Assembly: GCF_009882975.1 (NCBI RefSeq)
Contig: NZ_WTUX01000017.1
Location: 200,641 to 264,640 of the forward strand
DNA length: 64,000 nt
Direction: 5' to 3'
Origin: Maritimibacter harenae
Lineage (GTDB): Bacteria; Pseudomonadota; Alphaproteobacteria; Rhodobacterales; Rhodobacteraceae
Shown: one piece after another, positions 44,033 to 51,944 of the stretch
Layout of the letters: every line of letters begins with the position of its first letter
Position numbering within the stretch: position 1 is the first letter of the stretch
Notes under the pieces: generated by a model
Seen by the model: the letters and a program-made list of their open reading frames with translations, nothing else
What the model was told of the DNA's origin: nothing
Databases searched by the model: none
Program-made: the position numbers and the translations under genes

Positions 44033-44060
44033 ATATAGCGCAGAATCGCCCGATTTCAAA
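44033..44060 (-). promoter_or_regulatory. Sigma-70-type promoter of carD
   Basis: TTGAAA (44055-44060 on the minus strand) and TATATA (44033-44038) are separated by 16 bp, a good housekeeping promoter in a GC-rich genome. The predicted start near 44026 gives a leader of about 150 nucleotides. Confidence 0.6.
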
Positions 44061-44160
44061 GGGTTCACGGCGAATTCAGGTGAATTGAACCCGAATCCGC
44101 GCCCTTTGACTGTGTCGGCGGCATCGCGAAACGCGCTCGATCCCGCCGTTTTCGCTCGAA

Positions 44161-44496
44161 TCAGCCCTCGCCCGGGGCCTCCGAGAAATACTTCTCGAGC
44201 TTGCCCTCTTCGCCGTCACGCTTTTCGGCGTCCGGCAGCGGATCCTTCTTCTCGATGATCACCGGCCAGAGCTCGGAATACTTGCGGTTGAACTCGACCC
44301 ATTTCTCCGCTTCCGGCTCCGTATCGGGCCGGATGGCGTCGGCCGGGCATTCCGGTTCGCACACGCCGCAATCGATGCACTCATCCGGGTGGATGACCAG
44401 CATGTTTTCCCCTTCGTAGAAGCAGTCCACGGGACAGACCTCCACGCAGTCGGTGTATTTGCAGGCGATGCACTTGTCGTTGACGATATAGGTCAT
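44161..44496 (-). CDS. fdxA: Seven-iron ferredoxin FdxA
   Basis: A 111-residue ferredoxin with two clusters. The N-terminal half carries cysteines at 9, 12, 17, 21 and 25 ([17 protein letters not shown]) and the second half [11 protein letters not shown], fitting the [3Fe-4S]/[4Fe-4S] FdxA family. The C-terminal ~45 residues form the usual charged extension. It lies upstream of carD and downstream of the S4 protein gene on the same strand, an order common in Alphaproteobacteria. Role: low-potential electron carrier; partner unknown. Confidence 0.94.
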   Translation of the reverse strand: MTYIVNDKCIACKYTDCVEVCPVDCFYEGENMLVIHPDECIDCGVCEPECPADAIRPDTEPEAEKWVEFNRKYSELWPVIIEKKDPLPDAEKRDGEEGKLEKYFSEAPGEG

Positions 44497-44546
44497 GGTC
44501 GTTCCAGCAACGGGGTATCAGCGCTGACCTAACGCCTTGTTCCGGC

Positions 44547-44921
44547 TCATTCAAGCCGCGACGGATCGTAAAGACGTGCGTTGCGTCTATCTTTTCCGCT
44601 GGGGCGCCCCTTTCCTTCGAAACCGGGGTTCTTCGGAACGTGCGTTTCTTCCGGCGTCAGGTCGTCGTAGAGCGCCTGCGCCTCGCTCGCCGGGCCGCGC
44701 CGCTCCGACAGGGCGGTGAGGCGCACCACGCGCACGCGCCGGGCCTGCGGGAAGGTCAGCACGTCGCCCGGGCCGATCCCGTGCGACGCCTTGGCCACCT
44801 TCGATCCGTTCACGCGCAGATGCCCCGCGGTGATCAGCCTTGTCGCCAATCCCCGGGTCTTGAAGAACCGCGCATGCCAGAGCCACTTGTCGGCCCGCAT
44901 CGTGGCACGCGGATCGGTCAC
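44547..44921 (-). CDS. hslR: S4-domain RNA-binding protein (Hsp15-like)
   Basis: A 124-residue S4 protein. The motif MRADKWLWHARFFKTRGLATRLITAGHLRVNG (shown here as DKWLWHARFFKTR and AGHLRVNG) is typical of Hsp15/HslR, which in E. coli binds stalled 50S subunits carrying nascent chains. The C-terminal part is basic. The GTG at 44921 overlaps the helicase stop (GTGA) and has AAGGA six bases upstream; ATG at 44900 is the alternative. It is translationally coupled to the helicase, suggesting a shared role in RNA or ribosome handling. Confidence 0.87.
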   Translation of the reverse strand: MTDPRATMRADKWLWHARFFKTRGLATRLITAGHLRVNGSKVAKASHGIGPGDVLTFPQARRVRVVRLTALSERRGPASEAQALYDDLTPEETHVPKNPGFEGKGRPSGKDRRNARLYDPSRLE

Positions 44922-47647
44922 TTCTTGTCCTTGAGCCCCATGAGCGCCTGGGCGAAGGGGTTGTCGGGGTCGATCGCCTTTTCCTTCTTCGGCGGCTTCG
45001 ACGAGAAGGACTTGGCCTTGCCCCCGCCACCGTCGCGGCGCGGCCCCTTGCCCTTGGCGCCCTTGGGCTTGCCGCCCTTCGGCTGGCCCTGCCCCTTGCG
45101 CGGGGCGCCGCCCTTCCGGCCGAACCCGGCCCAGGTGAAGGTGTAGAAAACCTCGACCTCCGGCTCGGCAGGCACGTCCGCATCCGGCGTCGCCTCGACC
45201 TCGGAGGCGCCCTCGCTCTCCGGGGCGGGCTGCGGGGTCTCTTCCCCGTCCGGTGTCGCCTCGGCCTCCGATGTCGGCTTGACCTTGGGCCGCTCGCCGC
45301 GCTCGGCCTTGTAGCCCAGCCCCTGCATCAGGTCGGCGAATTGTTCCAGCGTCATGCCGGTGATCGACAGCATGTCGGGGTTGGCCTCGAACCCGCCCTT
45401 CGTGTCCTGCGCGCGCAGCTGGTCGGCCAGCCGCTCCAGCATGTCGATGCGGATCGCCCGGCTGCCCGCCTTGCGGTAACCCGACAGGGTGTAGACCTCG
45501 TCCCCCACGCCCTCGATCACGGGAATGGTCACCAGCCCCGGCGGCGGCGCCTCGGGGAACTCGTCGAGCCCCTGGTAGAGGCTCCAAAGCACCAGCCTGA
45601 GCCGCGTGGGCGCGGGTTTCAGGAGGAGTGGCATGAAGATCGTGAACTGGCCGAAACGCACGCCGTGCTTGCGCAGGCTGCCGCGCGCGTCCTGGTCCAG
45701 GTCCTTGACCTCGCCGGCCACGAGGTGGCGCGGAATGATGCCCAGCGCCTCGACAAGCCGGAAGGCGAAGCCGCGCGGAAGACCGCTCAGCGCCTCGTCT
45801 TTCTGCATGGCGATCATCGGCTCGAAAAGGGCCGCGACCTTGCGGTCGATGAAATGCTGAAGCCGGCGCGCGACCTTCTCGGCCACCTCGGCCCCGGCCT
45901 CGTCATCGACGAAGGCCTCGACCCGCGGCTTGAGGATGTCGTCGCCCTTCACGAGCTTGCCGACCGCGTTCTCGCCCCACATGAGGCCGCCCTGCTCGGT
46001 GAAGTCGAGCTCGGTATCGGGCGCGTTGTAGAACCGGTCCGCACGCAGGTGGAACTCGGGCGCCAGCGCCGCGAGCGACGCGGTGCGCAGCGTCTTCGCC
46101 TCTTCCGGCGTGCTCGACGCATCCTGGCGGAAACGGAATCCTTCCAGCCGACCGACGAACTCGCCCTCGACGCTCACTTCACCCTTGTCGTTCACCTCGG
46201 CCACAAGGTTCTCCTTCTGCTTCAACCGGCGCAGAAGCACGGATGTGCGCCGGTCGACAAATCTCTTGGTCAGCGCCGCGTGCAACGCGTCCGACAGGCG
46301 GTCTTCTACCGCACGGGTTTCGCCGCGCCAATGGTCAACGTCGGCCAGCCACCCGTTTCTTTGGGCGACATAGGTCCACGTGCGGATATACGCCAATCTT
46401 TTCGACAACGCGTCGATATCGCCATCGGTTCGATCGATCCGCTTGACCTGGCGTGCGAACCAGTCTTCGCGCACCTTTCCATGTTCATGCAGATCCGTGA
46501 ACAGCGAATGCAGCAGGTTGGCATGTTCCGTGTGGCTGATGCCGCGGAAATCCGGCACCCGGCACACGTCCCAAAGAAGCTGCACCGCCCGCGCATCCGA
46601 GGCACGCGCCCGGATCACCGGGTCGTCGGCCAGGTCCTTGAGCGCGACCAGGTCGTCGGCCTCGCGCGCCTTCACGAGCCACTCGTCCTCGACCCCGGCT
46701 TCGAGCGAGTCGATCAGCGCGTCGACGGATCCGAACCGCAGGTCCGAATTGCGCCAGTTGAGCTTGCGGATCGGTGTGAAGGAATGGCTGGTGATCGCCT
46801 CGACCACTTCTGGCTCGAGCGGCGGCGCCTCGCCGGTCACGCCGAAGGTGCCGTCGGTCATGTAACGTCCGGCCCGCCCCGCGATCTGGGCCAGCTCGTT
46901 GGGCGCGAGCCTGCGCATCCGCCGGCCGTCGAACTTGGACAGGGCGGAGAAGGCCACGTGGTTCACGTCGAGGTTCAGCCCCATGCCGATCGCATCCGTG
47001 GCCACGAGGTAGTCGACATCCCCGTTCTGGTACATCGACACCTGCGCGTTGCGCGTGCGCGGGCTGAGCGCCCCCATCACCACGGCCACGCCCCCCTTCT
47101 GGCGGCGCATGAGCTCGGCGATGGCATAGAGATTGTCGACCGAGAACCCGACGATGGCCGAACGGCCGGGCATCCGGCTGATCTTCTTCGAGCCCGAATA
47201 CATCAGCTGCGAAAACCGTTCGCGCCGCATGAACTGCACCTTGGGAACGAGCGCCGCGATCGCGCCGCGCATCGTGTCCGAGCCCATGAAGAGCGTCTCG
47301 TGCAGACCGCGCGCACGCAGGAGCCGGTCGGTGAAGACATGGCCGCGTTCCGGATCGGCGCAGAGCTGGATCTCGTCGATCGCCACGAAATCGGCGCCCA
47401 GACCCTCGGGCATCGCCTCGACCGTGCAGACCCAGTACTGCGTGCGCTCCGGCACGATCCGCTCTTCGCCGGTGACGAGCGCCACCACCGACGGTCCGCG
47501 CAGCGCGACGATCCGGTCGTAGACCTCGCGCGCGAGCAGCCGCAAAGGCAGGCCGATCACGCCCGTGCGGTGCGCCAGCATGCGTTCGATGGCATAGTGA
47601 GTCTTGCCCGTGTTCGTCGGGCCGAGAACGGCCGTGATCCCCGGCAT
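44918..47647 (-). CDS. Suv3-like SF2 RNA/DNA helicase with Lys-rich tail
   Basis: A 909-residue helicase. Walker A is LGPTNTGKT (residues 8-16), the Walker B-like DEIQ is at 91-94, and later motifs include VVMGALSPRTRNAQV and QIAGRAGRYMTDGTFGVTG (motif VI). The middle matches mitochondrial Suv3, which works with RNA-degrading enzymes; the region from about 760 onward is acidic, then strongly Lys/Gly/Pro-rich (about 830-900), a probable RNA-binding tail. It overlaps the S4 gene by 4 bp. Bacterial homologues are largely confined to Alphaproteobacteria and are little studied. Confidence 0.88.
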   Translation of the reverse strand: MPGITAVLGPTNTGKTHYAIERMLAHRTGVIGLPLRLLAREVYDRIVALRGPSVVALVTGEERIVPERTQYWVCTVEAMPEGLGADFVAIDEIQLCADPERGHVFTDRLLRARGLHETLFMGSDTMRGAIAALVPKVQFMRRERFSQLMYSGSKKISRMPGRSAIVGFSVDNLYAIAELMRRQKGGVAVVMGALSPRTRNAQVSMYQNGDVDYLVATDAIGMGLNLDVNHVAFSALSKFDGRRMRRLAPNELAQIAGRAGRYMTDGTFGVTGEAPPLEPEVVEAITSHSFTPIRKLNWRNSDLRFGSVDALIDSLEAGVEDEWLVKAREADDLVALKDLADDPVIRARASDARAVQLLWDVCRVPDFRGISHTEHANLLHSLFTDLHEHGKVREDWFARQVKRIDRTDGDIDALSKRLAYIRTWTYVAQRNGWLADVDHWRGETRAVEDRLSDALHAALTKRFVDRRTSVLLRRLKQKENLVAEVNDKGEVSVEGEFVGRLEGFRFRQDASSTPEEAKTLRTASLAALAPEFHLRADRFYNAPDTELDFTEQGGLMWGENAVGKLVKGDDILKPRVEAFVDDEAGAEVAEKVARRLQHFIDRKVAALFEPMIAMQKDEALSGLPRGFAFRLVEALGIIPRHLVAGEVKDLDQDARGSLRKHGVRFGQFTIFMPLLLKPAPTRLRLVLWSLYQGLDEFPEAPPPGLVTIPVIEGVGDEVYTLSGYRKAGSRAIRIDMLERLADQLRAQDTKGGFEANPDMLSITGMTLEQFADLMQGLGYKAERGERPKVKPTSEAEATPDGEETPQPAPESEGASEVEATPDADVPAEPEVEVFYTFTWAGFGRKGGAPRKGQGQPKGGKPKGAKGKGPRRDGGGGKAKSFSSKPPKKEKAIDPDNPFAQALMGLKDKK

Positions 47648-47674
47648 CCGCCCCCCTTGACGCGCGGCTGCGCC

Positions 47675-48208
47675 CTAGATGGATTTCCCCTGAAGCTCCC
47701 GCTCCAGGCGCTCCACGGCCCTAATTAGGGAAGGTCGGTGGGGATGTATAGAGAGCGCCTCGGAATAGGCCCCGAGCGCGTCGCGCTCATGCCCGGTTTC
47801 CTCCAGGATGCGCCCGAGCCCCGACAGCGCCCCGAAATGGCGCGGCTCCAGCTCCAGCGTGCGCGCGATGTCGTGCAGCGCCGGACCGATCAGCCCCGCG
47901 CCGAAATAAGCGGTCGCCCGCGCGTTCCAGCCCTCGGCGAAGTCCGGCGCATTCTCGACCAGCGCGGTGAGATGGGCGATCGCGGCCCTGTAGTCTTCCT
48001 GCGCCGTCGCCTCGCGCCCGCGCTCCAGAAGCAGGTCCATCGCGGGCGAACCCGAATCGGACCACTCGCGCCAGATCTTCTGCTCGATCTGCTCCCAGCT
48101 CGTCTCGTCCGCCGTCTCGAGCGCCGCGAAGAGCTCGTCGAGCCGCTCCTGGTCCGCCGCGAACAGGGGACCGGCGAGAAGGGCGAGGATCAGGGCAAGC
48201 CGTTTCAT
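47675..48208 (-). CDS. Exported tetratricopeptide-repeat protein
   Basis: A 177-residue protein with a signal peptide (MKRLALILALLAGPLFAADQ, probable cleavage after LFA) and TPR-like helices from about residue 70 to 165 (AAIAHLTALVENAPDFAEGWNARATAYF; DIARTLELEPRHFGALSGLG; EALSIHPHRPS). A periplasmic protein-interaction role is likely. It lies upstream of the helicase on the same strand with a 27-bp gap. No catalytic domain is present. Confidence 0.8.
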   Translation of the reverse strand: MKRLALILALLAGPLFAADQERLDELFAALETADETSWEQIEQKIWREWSDSGSPAMDLLLERGREATAQEDYRAAIAHLTALVENAPDFAEGWNARATAYFGAGLIGPALHDIARTLELEPRHFGALSGLGRILEETGHERDALGAYSEALSIHPHRPSLIRAVERLERELQGKSI

Positions 48209-48387
48209 GGCCCCGACCCTAACGCCGCCCGGCCCACGCTGCCATCACCTTCGCGCGACCGGGCCATGACAGGGACATTCCCGCACGTCACATCCCCTGT
48301 TTCCCGGTTTCACCGTCACGCGGCGCTTGCTAAAGTTGACGGGAACGTCAACCAGGGCAATTCCCGCAAGTTCGAAGGATACGAAAT

Positions 48388-48678
48388 ATGAGCGACGTGA
48401 TCGACGCGGCTGTGACCGCGCTGAACGAGAAACTCGAGGGCGAAGAGTTCGATTCGACCGCGAAATTCGTGATCGAGGACGAAGGCGCCGTCATGGTCGA
48501 CGGCAACGGTGCGCGCGCCGGCGACGACGATGCGGAAGTGACCCTGACGGCCTCCGCCGACACCTTCGAGCAGATGATGAACGGCGACCTGAACCCGACC
48601 GCCGCCTTTATGGGCGGCAAGCTCGCCGTCGACGGCGACATGGGCGTCGCGATGAAGCTCGGCGGCATCCTGGGCTGA
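48388..48678 (+). CDS. SCP2 sterol-transfer-family protein
   Basis: A 96-residue stand-alone SCP2 domain. The C-terminal half has the family pattern: DDAEVTLTASADTFEQMMNGDLNPTAAFMGGKLAVDGDMGVAMKL. SCP2 domains bind lipids or acyl-CoAs in a hydrophobic tunnel. Its stop codon overlaps the start of the next gene (TGATG), so it is translationally coupled to a lipase-type hydrolase, which supports a role with lipid ligands. Confidence 0.9.
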   Translation: MSDVIDAAVTALNEKLEGEEFDSTAKFVIEDEGAVMVDGNGARAGDDDAEVTLTASADTFEQMMNGDLNPTAAFMGGKLAVDGDMGVAMKLGGILG

Positions 48679-49622
48679 TGGAAGAGGCCCCGTATTTCGC
48701 CGACATCGCCCGGGGGCCCGAGAGCGGCCGCGCGCTCTGGCTGACCTGTTCGGACGGCATGAAGATCCGGATGGGGCACTGGCCCCGGGCGGCCGGGCGC
48801 GACGCGCGCGGCACCGTGCTCCTGTTTCCCGGACGCACGGAATACGTCGAGAAATACGGGCCCGCCGCCCGGGTCTTCACCGACCAGGGCTTCGACATGA
48901 TCGCGGTGGATTGGCGCGGCCAGGGGATCTCCGAGCGCGCGGCGCCCGACCGGCTCCTCGGCCACGTCGGCGACTTCGCCGACTACCAGGTCGACGTCGA
49001 CCGTGTGATGGAGGCGGTGCGCGAACTGGGCCTGCCCGAACCCTACTACCTCGTCGGCCACTCGATGGGCGGCTGCATCGGCCTGCGCGCCCTGCACCGC
49101 GACCTGCCGGTGAACGCGGCCGTCTTCTCGGCCCCGATGTGGGGGATCAGCCTGTCCGGCCTCATGCGCCCCGTCGCCTGGTCGCTCTCCTGGTTCACCC
49201 ACAGCTTCGGAAACGGCACCCGGCTCGCCCCCGCCACCAGCCGCGACCATTACGTGCAGGTCGCGCCTTTCGAGGACAACCAGCTCACCCGCGACCCGGA
49301 CATGTGGGCCTTCATGCAGCACCAGCTCGAACGCGAACCCGACCTGGCGCTCGGCGGCCCCTCGGTGACCTGGCTCTACCTCGCGCTGCGCGAATGCGCG
49401 GCGCTCGAACGCATGGCGCCGCCCGCGACACCGGTGCTCACCTTCCTGGGCACCAACGAACGCATCGTGGCCACCCCGCCGGTGCAGAAGATCATGGGCG
49501 CATGGTCCAGCGGCGACCTGGTCATGGTGCCCGACGCCGAGCACGAGATCATGATGGAAGTCCCCACGACCCGCGAGATGTTCTTCGAGCGCGCCATCGG
49601 GCATTTCGGCGCGCATCCCTAG
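48678..49622 (+). CDS. Alpha/beta hydrolase, lysophospholipase (PldB-like)
   Basis: A 314-residue alpha/beta hydrolase. The oxyanion region is TVLLFPGRTEYVEKYG, the nucleophile elbow is VGHSMGGCIGLRAL (about residues 125-138) and the acid/histidine are near LGTNERIV and PDAEHEIMME. DWRGQGISERA is typical of the monoacylglycerol lipase/lysophospholipase L2 group. It is coupled to the SCP2 protein. No signal peptide is seen, so a cytoplasmic or membrane-peripheral site is likely. A GC-rich double hairpin element lies just after its stop. Confidence 0.87.
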   Translation: MEEAPYFADIARGPESGRALWLTCSDGMKIRMGHWPRAAGRDARGTVLLFPGRTEYVEKYGPAARVFTDQGFDMIAVDWRGQGISERAAPDRLLGHVGDFADYQVDVDRVMEAVRELGLPEPYYLVGHSMGGCIGLRALHRDLPVNAAVFSAPMWGISLSGLMRPVAWSLSWFTHSFGNGTRLAPATSRDHYVQVAPFEDNQLTRDPDMWAFMQHQLEREPDLALGGPSVTWLYLALRECAALERMAPPATPVLTFLGTNERIVATPPVQKIMGAWSSGDLVMVPDAEHEIMMEVPTTREMFFERAIGHFGAHP

Positions 49623-49636
49623 GATCGCGTCCCGCG

Positions 49637-49717
49637 TCCCTTCTTCGTTTCGGAAATACCTCGGAGGGGGTCCGGGGGAGGCAGAGCCTCCCCCGCCCGG
49701 TCGCCGCGGGCGCAAGC
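49637..49717. repeat. Gene-end repeat element, copy 1
   Basis: CCCTTCTTCGTTTCGGAAATACCTC is represented here by TTCTTCGTTT at 49641-49650 and GAAATACCTC just after, then GGGGGAGGC-AGA-GCCTCCCCC and GCCGCGGGC-GCAA-GCCCGCGGC hairpins. It occupies the convergent boundary between the lysophospholipase and pirin genes. Confidence 0.7.
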
Positions 49718-49730
49718 CCGCGGCGAAACC

Positions 49731-50642
49731 TCAATGCGCGGGGCGGATGAAGGTCCCGTTGCGCAGCTCCTGCACCGCCTGCATCAGCTCTTCGCGCGTG
49801 TTCATCACGATGGGGCCGTGCCAGGCCACCGGCTCCTGGATCGGCGCGCCGGAGATCAGGAGGAACCGAACACCCGCCTCGCCGGCCTGCACCGTCACCT
49901 CTTCACCGCTGCCGAAGCGGACCACGGTGCGGTTGCCCGACAGGTCGCGGATGTTGACCTCTTCGCCCATCACCTCCTTCTCGAGCAGCACGCCCGACGG
50001 TCGAGAGGCGTCCACGAAGGCCGCCGACCCCTGGAAGACATAGGCGAAGGCCCGGCGATAGGTGTCGATCTTGAAGGTCTTCTTCACGCCCGCCGGCACC
50101 GAGACATCGAGGTACTGCGGATCGGCCGCGATCCCGTCCACGGGACCCCGCTTGCCCCAGAACTCGCCGGCCACGACGCGCACCCGGGTGCCGTCGTCGT
50201 CGATCACCTCGGGGATCTCCATCGAGGGGACGTCCTGGTAGCGCGGGTCGGTCATCTTGAGCGAGGACGGCAGGTTGCCCCAGAGCTGGAAGCCGTGCAT
50301 CTGGCCCTTCGCATTCCCGGTGGGCATTTCCTGGTGCATGATGCCGGAGCCCGCGGTCATCCACTGGATGTCCCCCGCGCCCAGCGTGCCCCGGTTGCCC
50401 AGGCTGTCGCCGTGCTCGACCGTGCCTTCCAGCACGTAGGTGATCGTCTCGATCCCCCGGTGCGGGTGCCACGGGAAGCCGCGGATGTAATCCTCCGGCA
50501 CCTCGCCGCGAAAATCGTCGAAGAGCAGGAACGGGTCGAAGGCCTCGGGATCGCCGAAGCCGAAGCCGCGATGCAGTTTCACCCCGGCCCCCTCGAGGGT
50601 CGGTTGCGCCTGGGACGCGGACAGAACGGGTCGAATGGACAT
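49731..50642 (-). CDS. Pirin family protein
   Basis: A 303-residue bicupin. The N-terminal cupin has the pirin metal motif FPWHPHRGIETITYVLEGTVEH (two His early and one His at the end) and GIMHQEMP; the C-terminal cupin has no full metal site. Bacterial pirins include quercetin 2,3-dioxygenases and regulators of pyruvate metabolism; which applies here cannot be read. It converges with the lysophospholipase gene. A single gene with a GGAGAC ribosome-binding site. Confidence 0.92.
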   Translation of the reverse strand: MSIRPVLSASQAQPTLEGAGVKLHRGFGFGDPEAFDPFLLFDDFRGEVPEDYIRGFPWHPHRGIETITYVLEGTVEHGDSLGNRGTLGAGDIQWMTAGSGIMHQEMPTGNAKGQMHGFQLWGNLPSSLKMTDPRYQDVPSMEIPEVIDDDGTRVRVVAGEFWGKRGPVDGIAADPQYLDVSVPAGVKKTFKIDTYRRAFAYVFQGSAAFVDASRPSGVLLEKEVMGEEVNIRDLSGNRTVVRFGSGEEVTVQAGEAGVRFLLISGAPIQEPVAWHGPIVMNTREELMQAVQELRNGTFIRPAH

Positions 50643-50749
50643 GAGCGTCTCCTTTCACCGTTGCATGTAGGGCGGCCGGGGCATCCGGGCAATCTTGGCG
50701 AGCGGCGCCGCGCGGCGCAAGCTCTGTGCGTCAGCGCGCAAATCCGGGG

Positions 50750-51391
50750 TCAGTCGCAGCCGTTCACGCCGGTCCAGCACAGCTGCGGTCCGAACCGCGG
50801 CTCGGTGATGACGGTGTCGATGAAGGTGTTGCGCTTCATGAAACCCCAGCCGTGATCGTAGCCGTCGCGCGCCACGGTCTTCAGCATCGGCGGGATGAAG
50901 GGCGGCGTGTAGTCGACGCTGGTCTCCACCACGATCGCGCGCTCGCCGTAGGCGAGAAGCGGCACCGTCTCGTTCAGCACGCCGGCCCCGTCCGTGTTGT
51001 CGTAGGTGTCCTGCCCGTCGGTCGCCCGCGACCAGTCCACCTTCAGCTCGCGCAAGGCGTTGTCGCCGCACTCGGCGGTGCAATAGACCTGCGTGACGCG
51101 CACCCAGGTCGTGTCGCCCCCCTGGGTGAGATAGGTGAACACCTCCTTCACCCCGTTGAGATAGGCCGTGTCGATCGAGGCGGTCTCACGCGACAGGAGG
51201 TCGGAGACCGCGTAATTGCCCTTGAGCGCCAGGTTGCGGGCCCGGAACACGTCGAAGATCGTGTAGACCGTGAGGAAGCCCCAGATCAGGAGCGGAAGGA
51301 TCAGGATCATCTCGACCGAGAGCGAGGCGTCCTCGTCCCGCACGAAACGGGTCACGGCGCGGCGGAGCGTATGGATCGGCGATACCGGCAT
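50750..51391 (-). CDS. TadE-like pseudopilin/assembly protein 1
   Basis: A 213-residue protein with a basic N-terminus, then DEDASLSVEMILILPLLIWGFLTVYTIFDVFR, the TadE-type segment in which a conserved glutamate precedes a hydrophobic helix. The periplasmic rest contains four cysteines (VYCTAECGD and QLCWTGVNGC). TadE-like proteins are minor pseudopilins or envelope proteins of Tad systems. It is the last gene of a three-gene unit (9-bp gap upstream). No tadZABCD genes are in the window. Confidence 0.82.
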   Translation of the reverse strand: MPVSPIHTLRRAVTRFVRDEDASLSVEMILILPLLIWGFLTVYTIFDVFRARNLALKGNYAVSDLLSRETASIDTAYLNGVKEVFTYLTQGGDTTWVRVTQVYCTAECGDNALRELKVDWSRATDGQDTYDNTDGAGVLNETVPLLAYGERAIVVETSVDYTPPFIPPMLKTVARDGYDHGWGFMKRNTFIDTVITEPRFGPQLCWTGVNGCD

Positions 51392-51400
51392 GCGCCCCTC

Positions 51401-51943
51401 CTATGGCTCGTTCACGAAGGTCGACGCCGCGACCACCGCGTACTGGTTCGACCCGTCCACCGGGACGAGGTCCAGGAGGTAGGGCGACGGCGCGAAGAAC
51501 GGATCGACCTTGGCGCAGGCGCGCACGATCATCAGGTCGTTCGCCGTGCCGAAATTGGTCTCCACGCTCGGCTGGATGTCCGCCGACTTCTCGATGCACG
51601 ACACCATGTCGGCCGGGAAGGTCCAGGTTTCCGTGGAGATCGGCTGAAGCTCGATCATCATCTGGTTCATGCAGTCGGGGATGATCGGCGTGCGGTCGCA
51701 CAATTGCTTGCGCAGGCCGGCGGCGGTCGGATCGGCGACCCATCCCAGCCGCAGCTCGCGCACCGTGGTGTCGAGCGCCTTGTCGAGCATGACGGACCGC
51801 AGAAGCAGCACCGACACCTCGAAGGAGGACAGGAAGAGCGTCATCAGCGCCGGGAACAGGATGACGAATTCGATCGTCGCCGTCCCGTCCTCGCGCCGGA
51901 CCGCCAGCCTCAGCCCGCGTTTGATCTTCGTCCAGATCCGCAT
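51401..51943 (-). CDS. TadE-like pseudopilin/assembly protein 2
   Basis: A 180-residue protein: basic start, then REDGTATIEFVILFPALMTLFLSSFEVSVLLLRS, the classical TadE pattern (G-T-A-x-I-E-F then a helix). The periplasmic part has four or more cysteines (LCDRTPIIPDCMNQ, VSCIEKS, RACAKVD), which could form disulfides. It lies one base after the vWFA/TadG-like gene and nine bases before the next TadE-like gene, so the three form an operon. Confidence 0.85.
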   Translation of the reverse strand: MRIWTKIKRGLRLAVRREDGTATIEFVILFPALMTLFLSSFEVSVLLLRSVMLDKALDTTVRELRLGWVADPTAAGLRKQLCDRTPIIPDCMNQMMIELQPISTETWTFPADMVSCIEKSADIQPSVETNFGTANDLMIVRACAKVDPFFAPSPYLLDLVPVDGSNQYAVVAASTFVNEP

Positions 51944-51944
51944 G

